64,000 nt of DNA, taken from Thalassoglobus polymorphus. Its GTDB lineage: Bacteria > Planctomycetota > Planctomycetia > Planctomycetales > Planctomycetaceae. The notes beneath the pieces were generated by a model, which saw nothing but the letters and a program-made list of their open reading frames with translations, was not told the DNA's origin and ran no database searches. The position numbers and the translations under genes are program-made. Positions 53,150 through 61,951 of this stretch are shown here, piece after piece. The stretch lies in contig NZ_CP036267.1 in NCBI RefSeq assembly GCF_007744255.1, positions 6,241,541 to 6,305,540 of the forward strand, written 5' to 3'. The stretch's first letter is position 1. Each line of letters begins with the position of its first letter.

Positions 53150-53477
53150 GAGTATCGGATCCTTCCCGGTCAATCAGGCAGCCAATGAATTGGTTGTTGA
53201 TGTCCGTTTTTGTCTTGATAATGCGTTCGATTCCATTGAACGCCACCGTGGTGGGGCTTGCTCGTTTCACGAATGTGAGCAGAAACAAGAGGTGGGTGCA
53301 GAGTCTATCGGTCGAAGGCAATCACTGAAAGGTCATTTTTATTAAGTGAAAATTGCCAAAAATGACGAGCCGGTAACTGTTTATGAAAATCGGCCCCTTG
53401 GAGAGACTCTCCGAGAGGCCGAAATCATTCGAATCAAGTCGATAGCGGAGCTTCCGCGTTTACTCGCTTTGCCTGGG
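53150..53477. other. 328-base intergenic region
   Basis: It separates the BON-domain gene (transcribed leftwards, ending at 53478) from the TIGR03009 gene. It contains the hairpin at 53391-53421 and otherwise no gene. The plus-strand open frame running into the BON gene is a shadow of that gene's repeats. Confidence 0.5.
53391..53421 (-). terminator. terminator after the BON-domain gene
   Basis: A 14-bp stem with one mismatch and one G-U pair (CGGCCTCTCGGAGA / TCTCCAAGGGGCCG, minus strand), loop GTC, followed by ATTTTCAT. Confidence 0.65.
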
Positions 53478-54686
53478 TTACCAGTTTTTGGGGTTCATGA
53501 ACCACCACCAGCGATCTGTTCGAGAATCGAACGTCAGGTTCCAGCTGCCGTCGTCCCATTCCAAAGTCGAACTTCTCCAACCCATAGGAACTTGCGGGTA
53601 CGGGTAGTACGGGCCGATGTAAGGGAATGCACTCGCATCGTACTGGCTTGGGTAAGTCACAGCTGCGTAGTTGTCATACTGAGCGTACGAAGGCCATGCG
53701 TGTTCAGGAACATTCGGCTGATTGTAAACCTGGTGACCAACTTGTGCGTTCTGTCCGCCTGGAGTTGGGTAACCCTGAACTGGTGGGCGTCCAGGCATGC
53801 CGGGAGCATAGCCAGGACCCGGTGGCATTCCTTGAGGAGCGACACCTTGAGTCTGTTGAATCGGTCCACGTTGTCCGAATTGTGGTCCGCCTTGCGGTCC
53901 GAACTGTGGGCCACCTTGTGGGCCAAACTGAGGTCCACCTTGTGGTCTGAACTGGGGTTGTCCCTGTGGGCCGAATTGTGGTTGACCTTGTGGTCCAGCT
54001 TGTGCGAATTGTGGAGCTGGTCGGCCTTTCACTTTCAACTGATTGATCACTTGACCGACACCAGCTACGGATGAACAGGCTTGCTGAGCCAGAGCAACTT
54101 GGCCTGGGTCTTCAACATTACCGATCAGGCTCGCTGCTCCGTTTTTGTAGCGAACTTCAATGTCGTAGCCGCTCAATCCTGCGGAAGTCAAAGCTTCTGC
54201 GATGTTTTGAGCAACTTCCTGATTGCTTCGAGCCTGTTTTTGGTCAAAAGCAACCGGTTGCACGCGGCGATTCATTCCACCCTGCTGTTGGGCAGCAGCT
54301 TGTTGAATCGGAGAATCCGCACTTGGTCTCGATTTCTCCATCAGTTGAAGATTGTTCTCGACGGTTTCGACACCCGGAACACGGCTGGCAAGTCGAGTTA
54401 CGATTGCCCGTTGAGGTTCATCTTTGATCTGACCACCAATTGTGGCCACACCGGCTTTGAACTCAATAGAGATGTCTTGGTGAACCAGTTTGGCGCGGTT
54501 GAGTGCCTGAGCAATCTCCTCAGCAACCTTTTGGTTTTGATTGGTCGGTGCCGCTTTTTGAGCCGCAGGGGAGGTTTGTTGTTGCTCCTCTCCTGGTTTC
54601 AAAAAATCTAGTGGGCCGGCCACTGAGATACTTGGAACTGCTGCCAGCAATCCCAGACTCAGTGCCCATTTCCGTGGCAGAAGCAT
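53478..54686 (-). CDS. exported protein with two BON domains and a Gly/Pro/Gln-rich repeat region
   Basis: A 402-residue protein with a signal peptide (about residues 1-23). Two BON domains are seen: AEEIAQALNRAKLVHQDISI with GVATIGGQIKDEPQRAIVTR at about 55-115, and AQNIAEALTSAGLSGYDIEV with GAASLIGNVEDPGQVALAQQ at about 160-220. Residues about 225-300 repeat the unit FGPQGGPQ with variations. The C-terminus is Pro/Tyr/Trp-rich (QYDNYAAVTYPSQYDASAFP, WDDGSWNLTFDSRTDRWWWF). BON domains bind phospholipid or other surfaces, and such proteins often protect the envelope. The repeat region probably acts as a flexible linker. A terminator follows. Confidence 0.82.
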   Translation of the reverse strand: MLLPRKWALSLGLLAAVPSISVAGPLDFLKPGEEQQQTSPAAQKAAPTNQNQKVAEEIAQALNRAKLVHQDISIEFKAGVATIGGQIKDEPQRAIVTRLASRVPGVETVENNLQLMEKSRPSADSPIQQAAAQQQGGMNRRVQPVAFDQKQARSNQEVAQNIAEALTSAGLSGYDIEVRYKNGAASLIGNVEDPGQVALAQQACSSVAGVGQVINQLKVKGRPAPQFAQAGPQGQPQFGPQGQPQFRPQGGPQFGPQGGPQFGPQGGPQFGQRGPIQQTQGVAPQGMPPGPGYAPGMPGRPPVQGYPTPGGQNAQVGHQVYNQPNVPEHAWPSYAQYDNYAAVTYPSQYDASAFPYIGPYYPYPQVPMGWRSSTLEWDDGSWNLTFDSRTDRWWWFMNPKNW

Positions 54687-55092
54687 GGACTCACTCCTTT
54701 AAGTCTTGAGTGCTCCGCTGCCGTTTCCGTTGGAATCGGCTCTTCCGGTCGCCCGGAGCGGACTCGATCGAATGATAGTTAATTCAGTCATCGGCCTGAT
54801 GAGATCGATGAGTTCAGTTATTCTGGTTATTTCGGTTAAATTGATTCTGTCAGCCAGAAAAACTGTGGATTTCAACAAAAAGCCTCAAGATTTTTTCCCG
54901 AAGAACATGTCGCTATCGACTTTGTCACAGCAGGTTTTCGCTATGAACTGTTAGAGTTTAGGCGGAGTCTGGGCGGAGTTTAGGCTACGGTCTGCCCGTG
55001 AAGCTGCTCCATTCGAGTTGCCGAAACTCAGCCCGGAAACTTGTGAAGAAAACGCAATCTGCACAGGACTTGAAGTCTTCAGATGGACGAGC
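54687..55092. other. 406-base intergenic region
   Basis: Between hemD and the BON-domain gene, both minus-strand. No gene. It contains a short directly repeated stretch near 54953-54984 (GAGTTTAGGC twice, with GGCGGAGT twice). Confidence 0.4.
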
Positions 55093-55905
55093 CTACTTGC
55101 TCAAGAAGTCGATCGCTTCCCGGACCAGATGCGCCATCTTCGGGTGTGATGGTTCCATAGCTGGGGTGATTCCGTATTCTTGAATCCGCGCCGTTGCGGT
55201 CGGGCCGATACTGGCGTTGACGCATTCACCGCAGGCCGCCAACCATTCTTCTTTGAGGTTCATTTCCTCAGCCACCTGAGTCGCATGCACAAACTGTTGA
55301 GCGGTCGTCCAGAGAATCAGATCAAACTGCTTATCAATGATTCCACGAATCGCTGACTGGAGCGGTCCGATGTCATCGGGAAGTTCCCAACGGTAAATCG
55401 AAACAGGCAACGTCTTCGCCCCTTTCGCCTGCAGCCAATCATACAACTCTTTAGAGGGGGCGCCGTACTCTTGGATCGCAACAAGCTTGTTGGAAAAGTC
55501 GAATGCAAGTTTTTCGAACTCGCTGACGAGGTCTTCCCAGGTGTTCGGCTCCGGAGCTTTTAATTTCGGTTTGATTTTCTTCTTCGCAAGCGCGGTCGCC
55601 GGCTTCGGACCGCGAACTGCCACAAACGTTTGGCGAATTCTTTCTGCAAGTTCCTCTTCAGTGAGTCGGTCTTTTAAAGCCTCAAAGAGCGAGTCAGTCC
55701 CGACACCTGTGAGGAAAATGGTGACGTCAATTTCGCCCGCCAACAGTTTGTCAGCGAAATCATGGACTGATGGCTGTTCGTTGAGTGAGACCTCTTTCAT
55801 TGATGGAGCGACGGTCGGGATGCCGCCGAATTTCTCAATCAATTTCGTCATTTCAAGCTGACGGCGAGACTCAAAGGAACAAACGCGAATTGGATTCGTT
55901 GACAT
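55093..55905 (-). CDS. hemD: uroporphyrinogen-III synthase
   Basis: A 270-residue HemD. This family is poorly conserved, but the two-lobed layout is clear: VCSFESRRQLEMTKLIEKFG at the N-terminus, VTIFLTGVGTDSLFEAL near residue 65 (the T-S-x-x-[AG]-V type loop), VAIQEYGAPSKELYDWL near 140, and ACGECVNASIGPTATARIQE near 225 with the C-terminal loop. It closes hydroxymethylbilane to uroporphyrinogen III in haem and sirohaem synthesis. Length is normal. It stands apart from other hem genes here. Confidence 0.88.
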   Translation of the reverse strand: MSTNPIRVCSFESRRQLEMTKLIEKFGGIPTVAPSMKEVSLNEQPSVHDFADKLLAGEIDVTIFLTGVGTDSLFEALKDRLTEEELAERIRQTFVAVRGPKPATALAKKKIKPKLKAPEPNTWEDLVSEFEKLAFDFSNKLVAIQEYGAPSKELYDWLQAKGAKTLPVSIYRWELPDDIGPLQSAIRGIIDKQFDLILWTTAQQFVHATQVAEEMNLKEEWLAACGECVNASIGPTATARIQEYGITPAMEPSHPKMAHLVREAIDFLSK

Positions 55906-56100
55906 GATGAAATTCTGAATGTGATGTTAGTAGCCCCTTCTGAATCACTGGTAGCTCACTGGGGGCTAAGAGGTCATGTTTCGGACTCGACAACGAGTTA
56001 CGCTGCGGCACGGTCCATGGCTGAGTAGTTTACTCAGCCAACTTGAATTGTCATACTCAGAGCAACATTAAAAAAGGGACGCAACAAAAGGGGCATTGCG

Positions 56101-57216
56101 ATGAAAACAGCTGCGAAGAATAACAAACATCAGGGAAACTCCCGACCGAGCAGAGGCGGCTCAGCGTCCTGGGGAATCGTGGTGTGCTTCAGCGTTCTCT
56201 CGCTGGCCTTGGGCCTGCTGGTGGGAGTCTTTGTGTTGAACTCTGGGGATAAGCCAGAGCAACTTCTGGATAATTCTGTTCCTGACTCACCCGATGTAGA
56301 GGCTGCTCCTGAAGCGTCGAAAACGTCGCCGGAACAAACTGGCACGAAGACGTCGGAGTCGACAGAGAAGCCGACAGAGAAACTGTCAGTTGAAGAAAAA
56401 CTGAAGACCACGATTCAGGCAGCCATCGAGACTATCGATAAGAAGTCAGCTCAAATGTTTGTTCACAGCTACCTGCCGGATGAATTACAGAGCAAGTACG
56501 AATATGTCGTCAAACGAGAAGGAAGAAAGGTTGTTGACCAGGCACTGACCAAGAAGATCTTTAATGAATATCGAATTCATCTTCAGTCTGCGTTAAACGG
56601 ATCGGTCGAACTCAACCCTTCTCAAACGGTTGCGATTGTCACCTATAAGTTGAAAGAGCTGCCTGATTCTGGAATGAATTTGAAGAAGTTTGCTCTGAGC
56701 GAATCCGAAGTCGTAGAAGGTGTCGCATACGAGGGGCTCGGAGATGATTTGTCAAAAATGCTCGAACAGGCTGCCGCTCTTCTCGAAGAGGACAAGCTTC
56801 AGGAGTTCGTAGAGAACGTCTATCCAATTTCCGAAGTTGAGTTGCTTTCCGCTGATCAAACGCAGAGCAGACTACTGACACGAATTGGTCAACCGGCGAT
56901 GAAAGCAGCCATGATTCGGGATTTGAAAGAGGCCGCTGAAGCGAGCGCAGATGTGCAAGGCACCATTGCAGTGATCACACTCCCTTCTTTGCATCAGGGT
57001 GACCAGTCGAGAACTTTCAAGTTTGATCTGGTAGAGGGAAACTGGAGGTTTATCGATTTGGCTGCAAAAGAGAGAGCAACCATGAATGACCTTGCCGTGA
57101 AACTGCCTGCCAGTATGAAGAAAGGGAACAGCGGCCAGACGATTGTCTTTGCGCGAAACAATGCGGAAAGCGAATGGCGCATCCAGTCACTTCCTGACAC
57201 ACTCCCTGAGTGGTAA
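56101..57216 (+). CDS. membrane-anchored protein of unknown function
   Basis: A 371-residue protein with one N-terminal membrane helix (WGIVVCFSVLSLALGLLVGV, about residues 24-45) after a basic cytosolic tip. A Pro/Glu/Ser/Thr linker (about 50-95) follows, then a mostly helical periplasmic domain (LKTTIQAAIETIDKKSAQMF, KMLEQAAALLEEDKLQEFVE). The last part is predicted beta (KFDLVEGNWRFIDLA, IVFARNNAESEWRIQSL). No family is recognised. It ends 47 bases before the start of a DUF1559 gene, which its transcript very likely continues into, so it may work with that pseudopilin-like protein. Confidence 0.65.
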   Translation: MKTAAKNNKHQGNSRPSRGGSASWGIVVCFSVLSLALGLLVGVFVLNSGDKPEQLLDNSVPDSPDVEAAPEASKTSPEQTGTKTSESTEKPTEKLSVEEKLKTTIQAAIETIDKKSAQMFVHSYLPDELQSKYEYVVKREGRKVVDQALTKKIFNEYRIHLQSALNGSVELNPSQTVAIVTYKLKELPDSGMNLKKFALSESEVVEGVAYEGLGDDLSKMLEQAAALLEEDKLQEFVENVYPISEVELLSADQTQSRLLTRIGQPAMKAAMIRDLKEAAEASADVQGTIAVITLPSLHQGDQSRTFKFDLVEGNWRFIDLAAKERATMNDLAVKLPASMKKGNSGQTIVFARNNAESEWRIQSLPDTLPEW

Positions 57217-57263
57217 GCGAAGCAATCTTCTTTCGAATAACTCAAACATTCAGGGCAAATCAA

Positions 57264-58169
57264 ATGATCAATAGAAAATATCAAGCGTTCACTCGTGTGG
57301 AAACAATCATTGTTCTCGGAGTTGTCTTCCTGCTCCTCGCCACAGCTTTGCCAGCTGTCCAGCGTGCGCGTGAAGATTCTCGATCCGTCAAATGCAAGAA
57401 CAACCTCAAATTGATGGGGCTTGCCATTCACAATTACCACGATGTGTATCAAATGTTCCCGCCGGGCTGGATCAGTAAACGAATGGAAGGGGAAGGGCAT
57501 CCTTCGACCGGCTGGCAATCGATGATTCTCCCGTTCATCGACGAAGCGCCGTTGTACAATCGTCTCGATTTGACGGAGCCTGTCTATTCAACTCGCGATC
57601 AAACGCTCCTGAAAAAACCAATTGAGTACTACCGTTGCCCAATGGATTCGACTCCGAGTGAAAATCCCATTCGCGAAGAGTGGGGCACATCCAATTACGT
57701 CGGGAATTATGGTGCATTTCCAATTCCTCGTTGGTCTGCAAGTCAGACGAACACAGCCTTCTGGCCTGGAAACTCCACAGCTGTCCTTTCCAAACAGAAC
57801 GAAAAGCTGTACGGCCTGTTCCGACTGAACCGTGGAACGCGAATTCGAGAGATCCTAGATGGAACTTCGAATACGTTTATGGTTGGGGAGAAAGACATCC
57901 AGGGTGGTGCTGCGATTTGGCCCGGACCGCGTTCGAATTATCACGAAAGCGACGTCGTCGGCGACGCCAGTTTTGCTTCTCCCTTGAACAAAAGTCAGTA
58001 CGGATTTTCCAGCCGCCACGACGGGTTTGTTCAGTTCACATTGTGCGATGGAGCAGTGCGGGCAATCTCGCTGGATATCGACAGTCGGGAGTTTGAAACC
58101 CCCGAACAGATGGGGACTCTGCAAAAGCTGGCAGCAAAGGATGATCGTCAAAGGATTGAGTCTTTCTGA
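57264..58169 (+). CDS. DUF1559 pseudopilin-like protein with atypical leader
   Basis: A 301-residue DUF1559 protein from ATG 57264. The leader motif reads KYQAFTRVETIIVLGVVF: Phe at +1 and Glu at +5 are kept, but the residue before cleavage is Ala, not Gly, and the usual T-L-I-E-L is T-R-V-E-T. Processing by prepilin peptidase could be altered or slow. The hallmark SVKCKNNLKLMGLAIHNYHD follows near residue 50. Toward the C-terminus come GFSSRHDGFVQFTLCDGAVR and a short final helix, in place of the usual H-A-x-G-D-G box. It follows a membrane-anchored gene in an apparent operon. Confidence 0.88.
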   Translation: MINRKYQAFTRVETIIVLGVVFLLLATALPAVQRAREDSRSVKCKNNLKLMGLAIHNYHDVYQMFPPGWISKRMEGEGHPSTGWQSMILPFIDEAPLYNRLDLTEPVYSTRDQTLLKKPIEYYRCPMDSTPSENPIREEWGTSNYVGNYGAFPIPRWSASQTNTAFWPGNSTAVLSKQNEKLYGLFRLNRGTRIREILDGTSNTFMVGEKDIQGGAAIWPGPRSNYHESDVVGDASFASPLNKSQYGFSSRHDGFVQFTLCDGAVRAISLDIDSREFETPEQMGTLQKLAAKDDRQRIESF

Positions 58170-58247
58170 AATCGTCGCATCCAGCAATGCAATGCATAGG
58201 AACGCAAACTTGCGGAGGCAACAGGCCACTGCGATAGAAAGAATAGA

Positions 58248-59825
58248 ATGAAAATCTGTCACGCCAGTTTAATTCTCTTTCTGATGTGCTTCGCCGATAC
58301 AGGCGTTTCTCAAGAGGCAGTTCAGTTCCCGGGGCAAGCTGGGGACTGGCACGGATTTGCGAAGTACCAGGTTGATGTCGAGGGAAAAACGGCGACGGTC
58401 GTCGTGCCAAAGAAAGTCGCTCCGGGGCGACCGTGGGTTTGGCATGGAGAATTCTTCGGGCATAAACCGGCTCCGGATATTGAGCTGCTCAATCGTGGAT
58501 TTCATCTCGTCTACCTGTCGATCCCAAATATGCTGGGGTCTCCGCCTGCTGTGAAGCATTGGGACAAGTGCTACGAAGTGATGACCGGCAAGTATCAGCT
58601 AGCTCCCAAAGTCGCTTTGGTTGGTCTGAGTCGGGGTGGGTTGTACTGCTACAACTGGGCCATTGCCAATCCAACAAAGGTTGCCTGTATTTATGGTGAT
58701 GCCCCGGTCTGTGATTTCAAAAGCTGGCCGGGAGGCAAAGGAACCGGAAAAGGAAGTGAGCAAAATTGGAAGCTTGTTCTGGATTTGTGGAACTTCAAGA
58801 ATGAAGAAGAAGCGCTGGCGTATCAAGGAAACCCGGTTGATCAACTCAGTCCGCTCGCGCAAGCGGGAGTTCCGCTGCTGCACGTTTTTGGGGATGCCGA
58901 TGATGTTGTCCCGTGGGAAGAAAACAGTGGGTTGATTGCAGACAGGTATCGAAAACTTGGCGGTTCAATTCAGATGATCCGTAAGAAAGGGGTGAACCAT
59001 CACCCGCATGGACTGGAAGATTCCACACCGATTGTGGAGTTCATTGAAAAGCACGCTGCCCCGCCCAAAGGGCAAGCCATCTTTCGAGAGAATGGTCTCG
59101 AAACATATCAACTGGAGTCAGAACATCAATCAGCTCCAACGAATCTCTATGTCTTGAAACCGTTGCGTGCTCAGAAAGAGAAGCCACTGAGAATCGTCTT
59201 TCTTCTCCCGGTTGAAGCGGGCGAAGGGAGTCAATGGGGAAGTCCGCTTGCCGAAGTTTACCAGCAGGGGCTACATGAGAAACATCAGGTCATTTTCGTG
59301 ACAGTAACGTTCAGCGACCTTCCATGGTATGCCGATCACCCCGACGACCCAAAGCTTCAACAGGAACAGTACATTCTCGGATCGGTCTTGCCCTTCGTTC
59401 GCTGGAACGTTCCGGAAGGTCGTCATGACCGAGATGGCCGATTGTTGATTGGCTTTAGCAAATCGGGCTGGGGAGCATGGAGCTTGTTGTTACGTCACCC
59501 GGATAAGTTCGCCAAGGCCGCCGCCTGGGATGCTCCGCTGATGATGAGTGCTCCTGGAAAGTACGGCTCGATGCCGATCTTCGGAAGCGAAGAAAACTTC
59601 GAAGAGTATCAATTGTCAGCAATCCTGAAGCAGGCGGGTGAATCTCACTTCGCTGACAACCGGCTGATCCACGCAGGATACGACAATTTCCGCGAACATC
59701 ATGAAGAGATGGACTCATTGCTTAAGAGTCTGGAGATCCCGGCAATTTACATCGATGGCCCGCAGAGAAAACATCACTGGCAAAGTGGGTGGTTTCCCGG
59801 ATTGCTGGAAGAACTTCTGAAGTGA
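58248..59825 (+). CDS. exported tandem alpha/beta hydrolase
   Basis: A 525-residue protein with a signal peptide (about residues 1-21). It contains two alpha/beta hydrolase domains. In the first (about 50-275) the nucleophile elbow is GLSRGG (Ser near 127) and VNHHPHG holds the His near 250. In the second (about 290-525) the elbow is GFSKSG (Ser near 404) and KHHWQSGW holds the His near 508. Both look catalytically complete. Carboxylic-ester or peptide substrates are possible; neither is indicated. It lies 78 bases after the DUF1559 gene, so it may be in the same operon. Confidence 0.85.
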   Translation: MKICHASLILFLMCFADTGVSQEAVQFPGQAGDWHGFAKYQVDVEGKTATVVVPKKVAPGRPWVWHGEFFGHKPAPDIELLNRGFHLVYLSIPNMLGSPPAVKHWDKCYEVMTGKYQLAPKVALVGLSRGGLYCYNWAIANPTKVACIYGDAPVCDFKSWPGGKGTGKGSEQNWKLVLDLWNFKNEEEALAYQGNPVDQLSPLAQAGVPLLHVFGDADDVVPWEENSGLIADRYRKLGGSIQMIRKKGVNHHPHGLEDSTPIVEFIEKHAAPPKGQAIFRENGLETYQLESEHQSAPTNLYVLKPLRAQKEKPLRIVFLLPVEAGEGSQWGSPLAEVYQQGLHEKHQVIFVTVTFSDLPWYADHPDDPKLQQEQYILGSVLPFVRWNVPEGRHDRDGRLLIGFSKSGWGAWSLLLRHPDKFAKAAAWDAPLMMSAPGKYGSMPIFGSEENFEEYQLSAILKQAGESHFADNRLIHAGYDNFREHHEEMDSLLKSLEIPAIYIDGPQRKHHWQSGWFPGLLEELLK

Positions 59826-59840
59826 GTTCGACATGCTTAC

Positions 59841-59863
59841 GCCGGACACATGAAGTGTCCGGC
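59841..59863. terminator. convergent hairpin (GCCGGACAC stem)
   Basis: Perfect 9-bp stem GCCGGACAC / GTGTCCGGC with ATGAA loop, between the tandem hydrolase gene and the converging OmpA-like gene. The stem is identical to the inner 9 bp of the hairpin at 44607-44632. Confidence 0.6.
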
Positions 59864-59877
59864 AATTCGGTGATCAA

Positions 59878-60681
59878 CTATCTAGGAGTTGATGCATCCC
59901 TTCCGGCGATGGCAGCGTCAGGAGCGAGGATGAAGATTTCCACCCGGCGATTCTGTTGACGAGCACCATCGTTGGTGTTCGGGAGTTTCGGCTGAAATTT
60001 GCTGTAGCCAGCAAGGCCCATGCGTGGTTCAGCCAGCCCTGTTTTCGATAGTGATTTCACAACAGCTGTTGCACGGTGAGCAGACAAGTCCCAGTTAGTT
60101 TCATGTCGAGCCTTCGTCGCAGATTTCACGACAGGTTGGTCATCAGTATGACCAACAACGAGGATGTTAAACTGCTTGGCATCTCCGGAGTTCATGATTT
60201 GGGCGAACTCCTTGAGGATGCGGTGTCCACCCGGTTGAATCTGGTCGCTGCCTGTTGCGAAGAGCAAATCGCCGTTGAACTTGCTGACACCAGTTGCAGG
60301 GTCGAATTCAAATTCAGGATAGCGGCGTGCCAAGTCTTCGAAGCGTCTGTTTGCTGATCCGCTCAGTGGATTGTTCGGAGCAGGGAGCGTCGTGAGCAAG
60401 TGCTTCACTTGATCATTCAGCTTAGTCCGTTCCTGAGCGAGATTTTGTAATCGCTGGTTGGCGACAGCCAGACTTTGCTCAGCCTGCTGTTTCTCCAGAG
60501 CCAGTTGACTCGCCATCTCCTGGGATTGCGCAAGCTCACCGGAAAGTCTTTGGCGTGCATGATACATCTCATAAGTCCGCAGCTGAGCCTGACGCATTTG
60601 CCAGGCTGGTGCGTAACTATGGCAGCCAACAAGACTGAATAGACTGCATGCAAGGATGATGTTTCGAATGCCTTTTGACAT
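59878..60681 (-). CDS. OmpA family peptidoglycan-binding lipoprotein
   Basis: A 267-residue protein from ATG 60681 with a lipoprotein signal (lipobox LVGC, Cys 20); the longer frame to 60888 has no signal and is rejected. A helical, Gln/Ala/Leu-rich coiled-coil region (about 35-100, MASQLALEKQQAEQSLAVAN) is followed by an OmpA domain (about 135-255) with LFATGSDQIQPGGHRILKEF, VVGHTDDQPVVKS and DLSAHRATAVVKSLSKTGL, then AGYSKFQPKLPNTNDGARQQ and NRRVEIFI. It should tie an outer layer to peptidoglycan, in keeping with planctomycetes that do have peptidoglycan. Confidence 0.92.
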   Translation of the reverse strand: MSKGIRNIILACSLFSLVGCHSYAPAWQMRQAQLRTYEMYHARQRLSGELAQSQEMASQLALEKQQAEQSLAVANQRLQNLAQERTKLNDQVKHLLTTLPAPNNPLSGSANRRFEDLARRYPEFEFDPATGVSKFNGDLLFATGSDQIQPGGHRILKEFAQIMNSGDAKQFNILVVGHTDDQPVVKSATKARHETNWDLSAHRATAVVKSLSKTGLAEPRMGLAGYSKFQPKLPNTNDGARQQNRRVEIFILAPDAAIAGRDASTPR

Positions 60682-61103
60682 CGAAGAATTCCTGGTTTGG
60701 AAGGAGGAAGGTTTGATTTGCCGGCCCAGCTCAAAATCGTTTCGAGTGGAGCAAATCAAAATGACGGAAAGGAAATCAGTGGGGAAATGGTGACAGGCGA
60801 ATGCTGCCGTAGGGGAATTAGTTTTATGTCGAAAAACTTTTAAAGAGAACCCCTTTCCACTCAAGATTTGCCGAGGAATCGTCCTCACTTCAGGAAATCC
60901 CTGTGTCAGTTGTCTTCATTCAGTGCACATAAGTTGAATGAAGACAACGGTTTGCTGTGACATTCGAGTCGTTCGGGTTACGGCGATCCCTGTGGCCTGT
61001 AACACTTTCAACGTCCGGCAGCTTCAGCCGAAACTGCGCAAAAACTGCCGATCTCAGTCGTTGCGAGAGTGTTTTCTGATGCGTTCGGGCACGTTCAGCT
61101 GAG
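60682..61103. other. 422-base intergenic region with a perfect 14-bp inverted repeat
   Basis: Between the esterase gene and the OmpA gene, both minus-strand. It holds the inverted repeat at 60909-60948. No gene is seen. The stretch next to the OmpA start should contain its promoter. Confidence 0.45.
60909..60948. promoter_or_regulatory. perfect 14-bp inverted repeat (operator or mRNA hairpin)
   Basis: GTTGTCTTCATTCA and its exact complement TGAATGAAGACAAC around a 12-base spacer, about 230 bases upstream of the OmpA gene. No T tract on either strand argues against a simple terminator. Its size would suit a dimeric regulator's site. Confidence 0.45.
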
Positions 61104-61748
61104 TCACGACTCTTTCTGTCGGCTGAACCGTCCCTGTTCAAGAAAATGCAGCGTCTCTTCGAACACCGATTTCCGAAAAATGACGATTCCATGTGGGCCG
61201 GGCAGAGTCGTGAAATCAGTTTCACTCGAAATGTGCGTACAACTCGCATCGATGAGATAATCCGGAGCCGAGGCAATGACGCCTGTCTCGACGGGCATCT
61301 GCTGAGACATTCGGTTCACGAAACTGTCTGGGGAATCGGCAAGTTCTTCGACAACGGGAAGAAAGGGTTTGCAAACTTTCCCCATTCGCCTGGCGACATG
61401 CGAGCCTTGATTCGGCGGCGTAATCAAGACGACACGCCGCAGCTTAGGGAAGTTTCGCTGCTGAAGAAGATACCGCGTCAGGATCGCTCCCAAGCTGTGG
61501 CCGACAATCGATAGTTCACAATCATCTGGCAACGCATCATGAAATTGCTGGCAGCGGAGAATCGTTTTTGCTGCGATTTGTTCGATCGATTGAAAGAAGC
61601 TGCGATATCCACAAATTAGAGTGCGATACCCCTGATTCCGAAACCGCCTCTGCAGGACCCACATCGCAGAGCTCGGATTCAAGAGACCGTGCAAAAGTAT
61701 CACGGCTTTCGCTGGGTGATCGGAGGGGGCAAGTTGCTCTGTGGTCAT
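61104..61748 (-). CDS. alpha/beta hydrolase (esterase/lipase-like, cytosolic)
   Basis: A 214-residue alpha/beta hydrolase without a signal peptide. The oxyanion motif VILLHGLLN is near residue 20, the nucleophile elbow IVGHSLGA near 84 (Ser), and TPPNQGSHVARRMGK near 115 is a typical lipase/PGAP1-like lid segment. The His is probably in LPGPHGIV near 186. It is likely an esterase or lipase; the substrate is unknown. It lies upstream of the OmpA-like gene on the same strand. Confidence 0.85.
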   Translation of the reverse strand: MTTEQLAPSDHPAKAVILLHGLLNPSSAMWVLQRRFRNQGYRTLICGYRSFFQSIEQIAAKTILRCQQFHDALPDDCELSIVGHSLGAILTRYLLQQRNFPKLRRVVLITPPNQGSHVARRMGKVCKPFLPVVEELADSPDSFVNRMSQQMPVETGVIASAPDYLIDASCTHISSETDFTTLPGPHGIVIFRKSVFEETLHFLEQGRFSRQKES

Positions 61749-61870
61749 CTCAAATCTGCCTCGGAAGAAGTGACATCAACCAGAGACTGTAGGCATCGCA
61801 TCCAGAAGTTCCATTGTGCCTCATCGAAGTCGCGCCGAGCCGGGTGAACCGGCCCGGCGGAGCGATGTGA

Positions 61871-61951
61871 TAGAACTGAACCTGAAACCTGAATTTGCTC
61901 TCTGAGAGACTGAGGGAAGAGAACATTCCCCAAGTTTCCGGTCTGGCTCTA
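61871..61951 (-). repeat. intergenic repeat family 1, copy h (full)
   Basis: Minus-strand sense begins TAGAGCCAGACCGGAAACTT and ends CAGGTTCAGTTCTA. The first TAG (61951-61949) is the stop codon of the FG-GAP gene. Both termini and the TCTCAG core are kept; the total is 81 bases. Confidence 0.8.

Noticed and set aside
53346-54074. 242-residue plus-strand ORF rich in Leu, Ser and Trp
   Set aside because: It lies antisense to the BON-domain gene and its low complexity mirrors the Gly/Pro/Gln repeats of that gene; there is no ribosome site.
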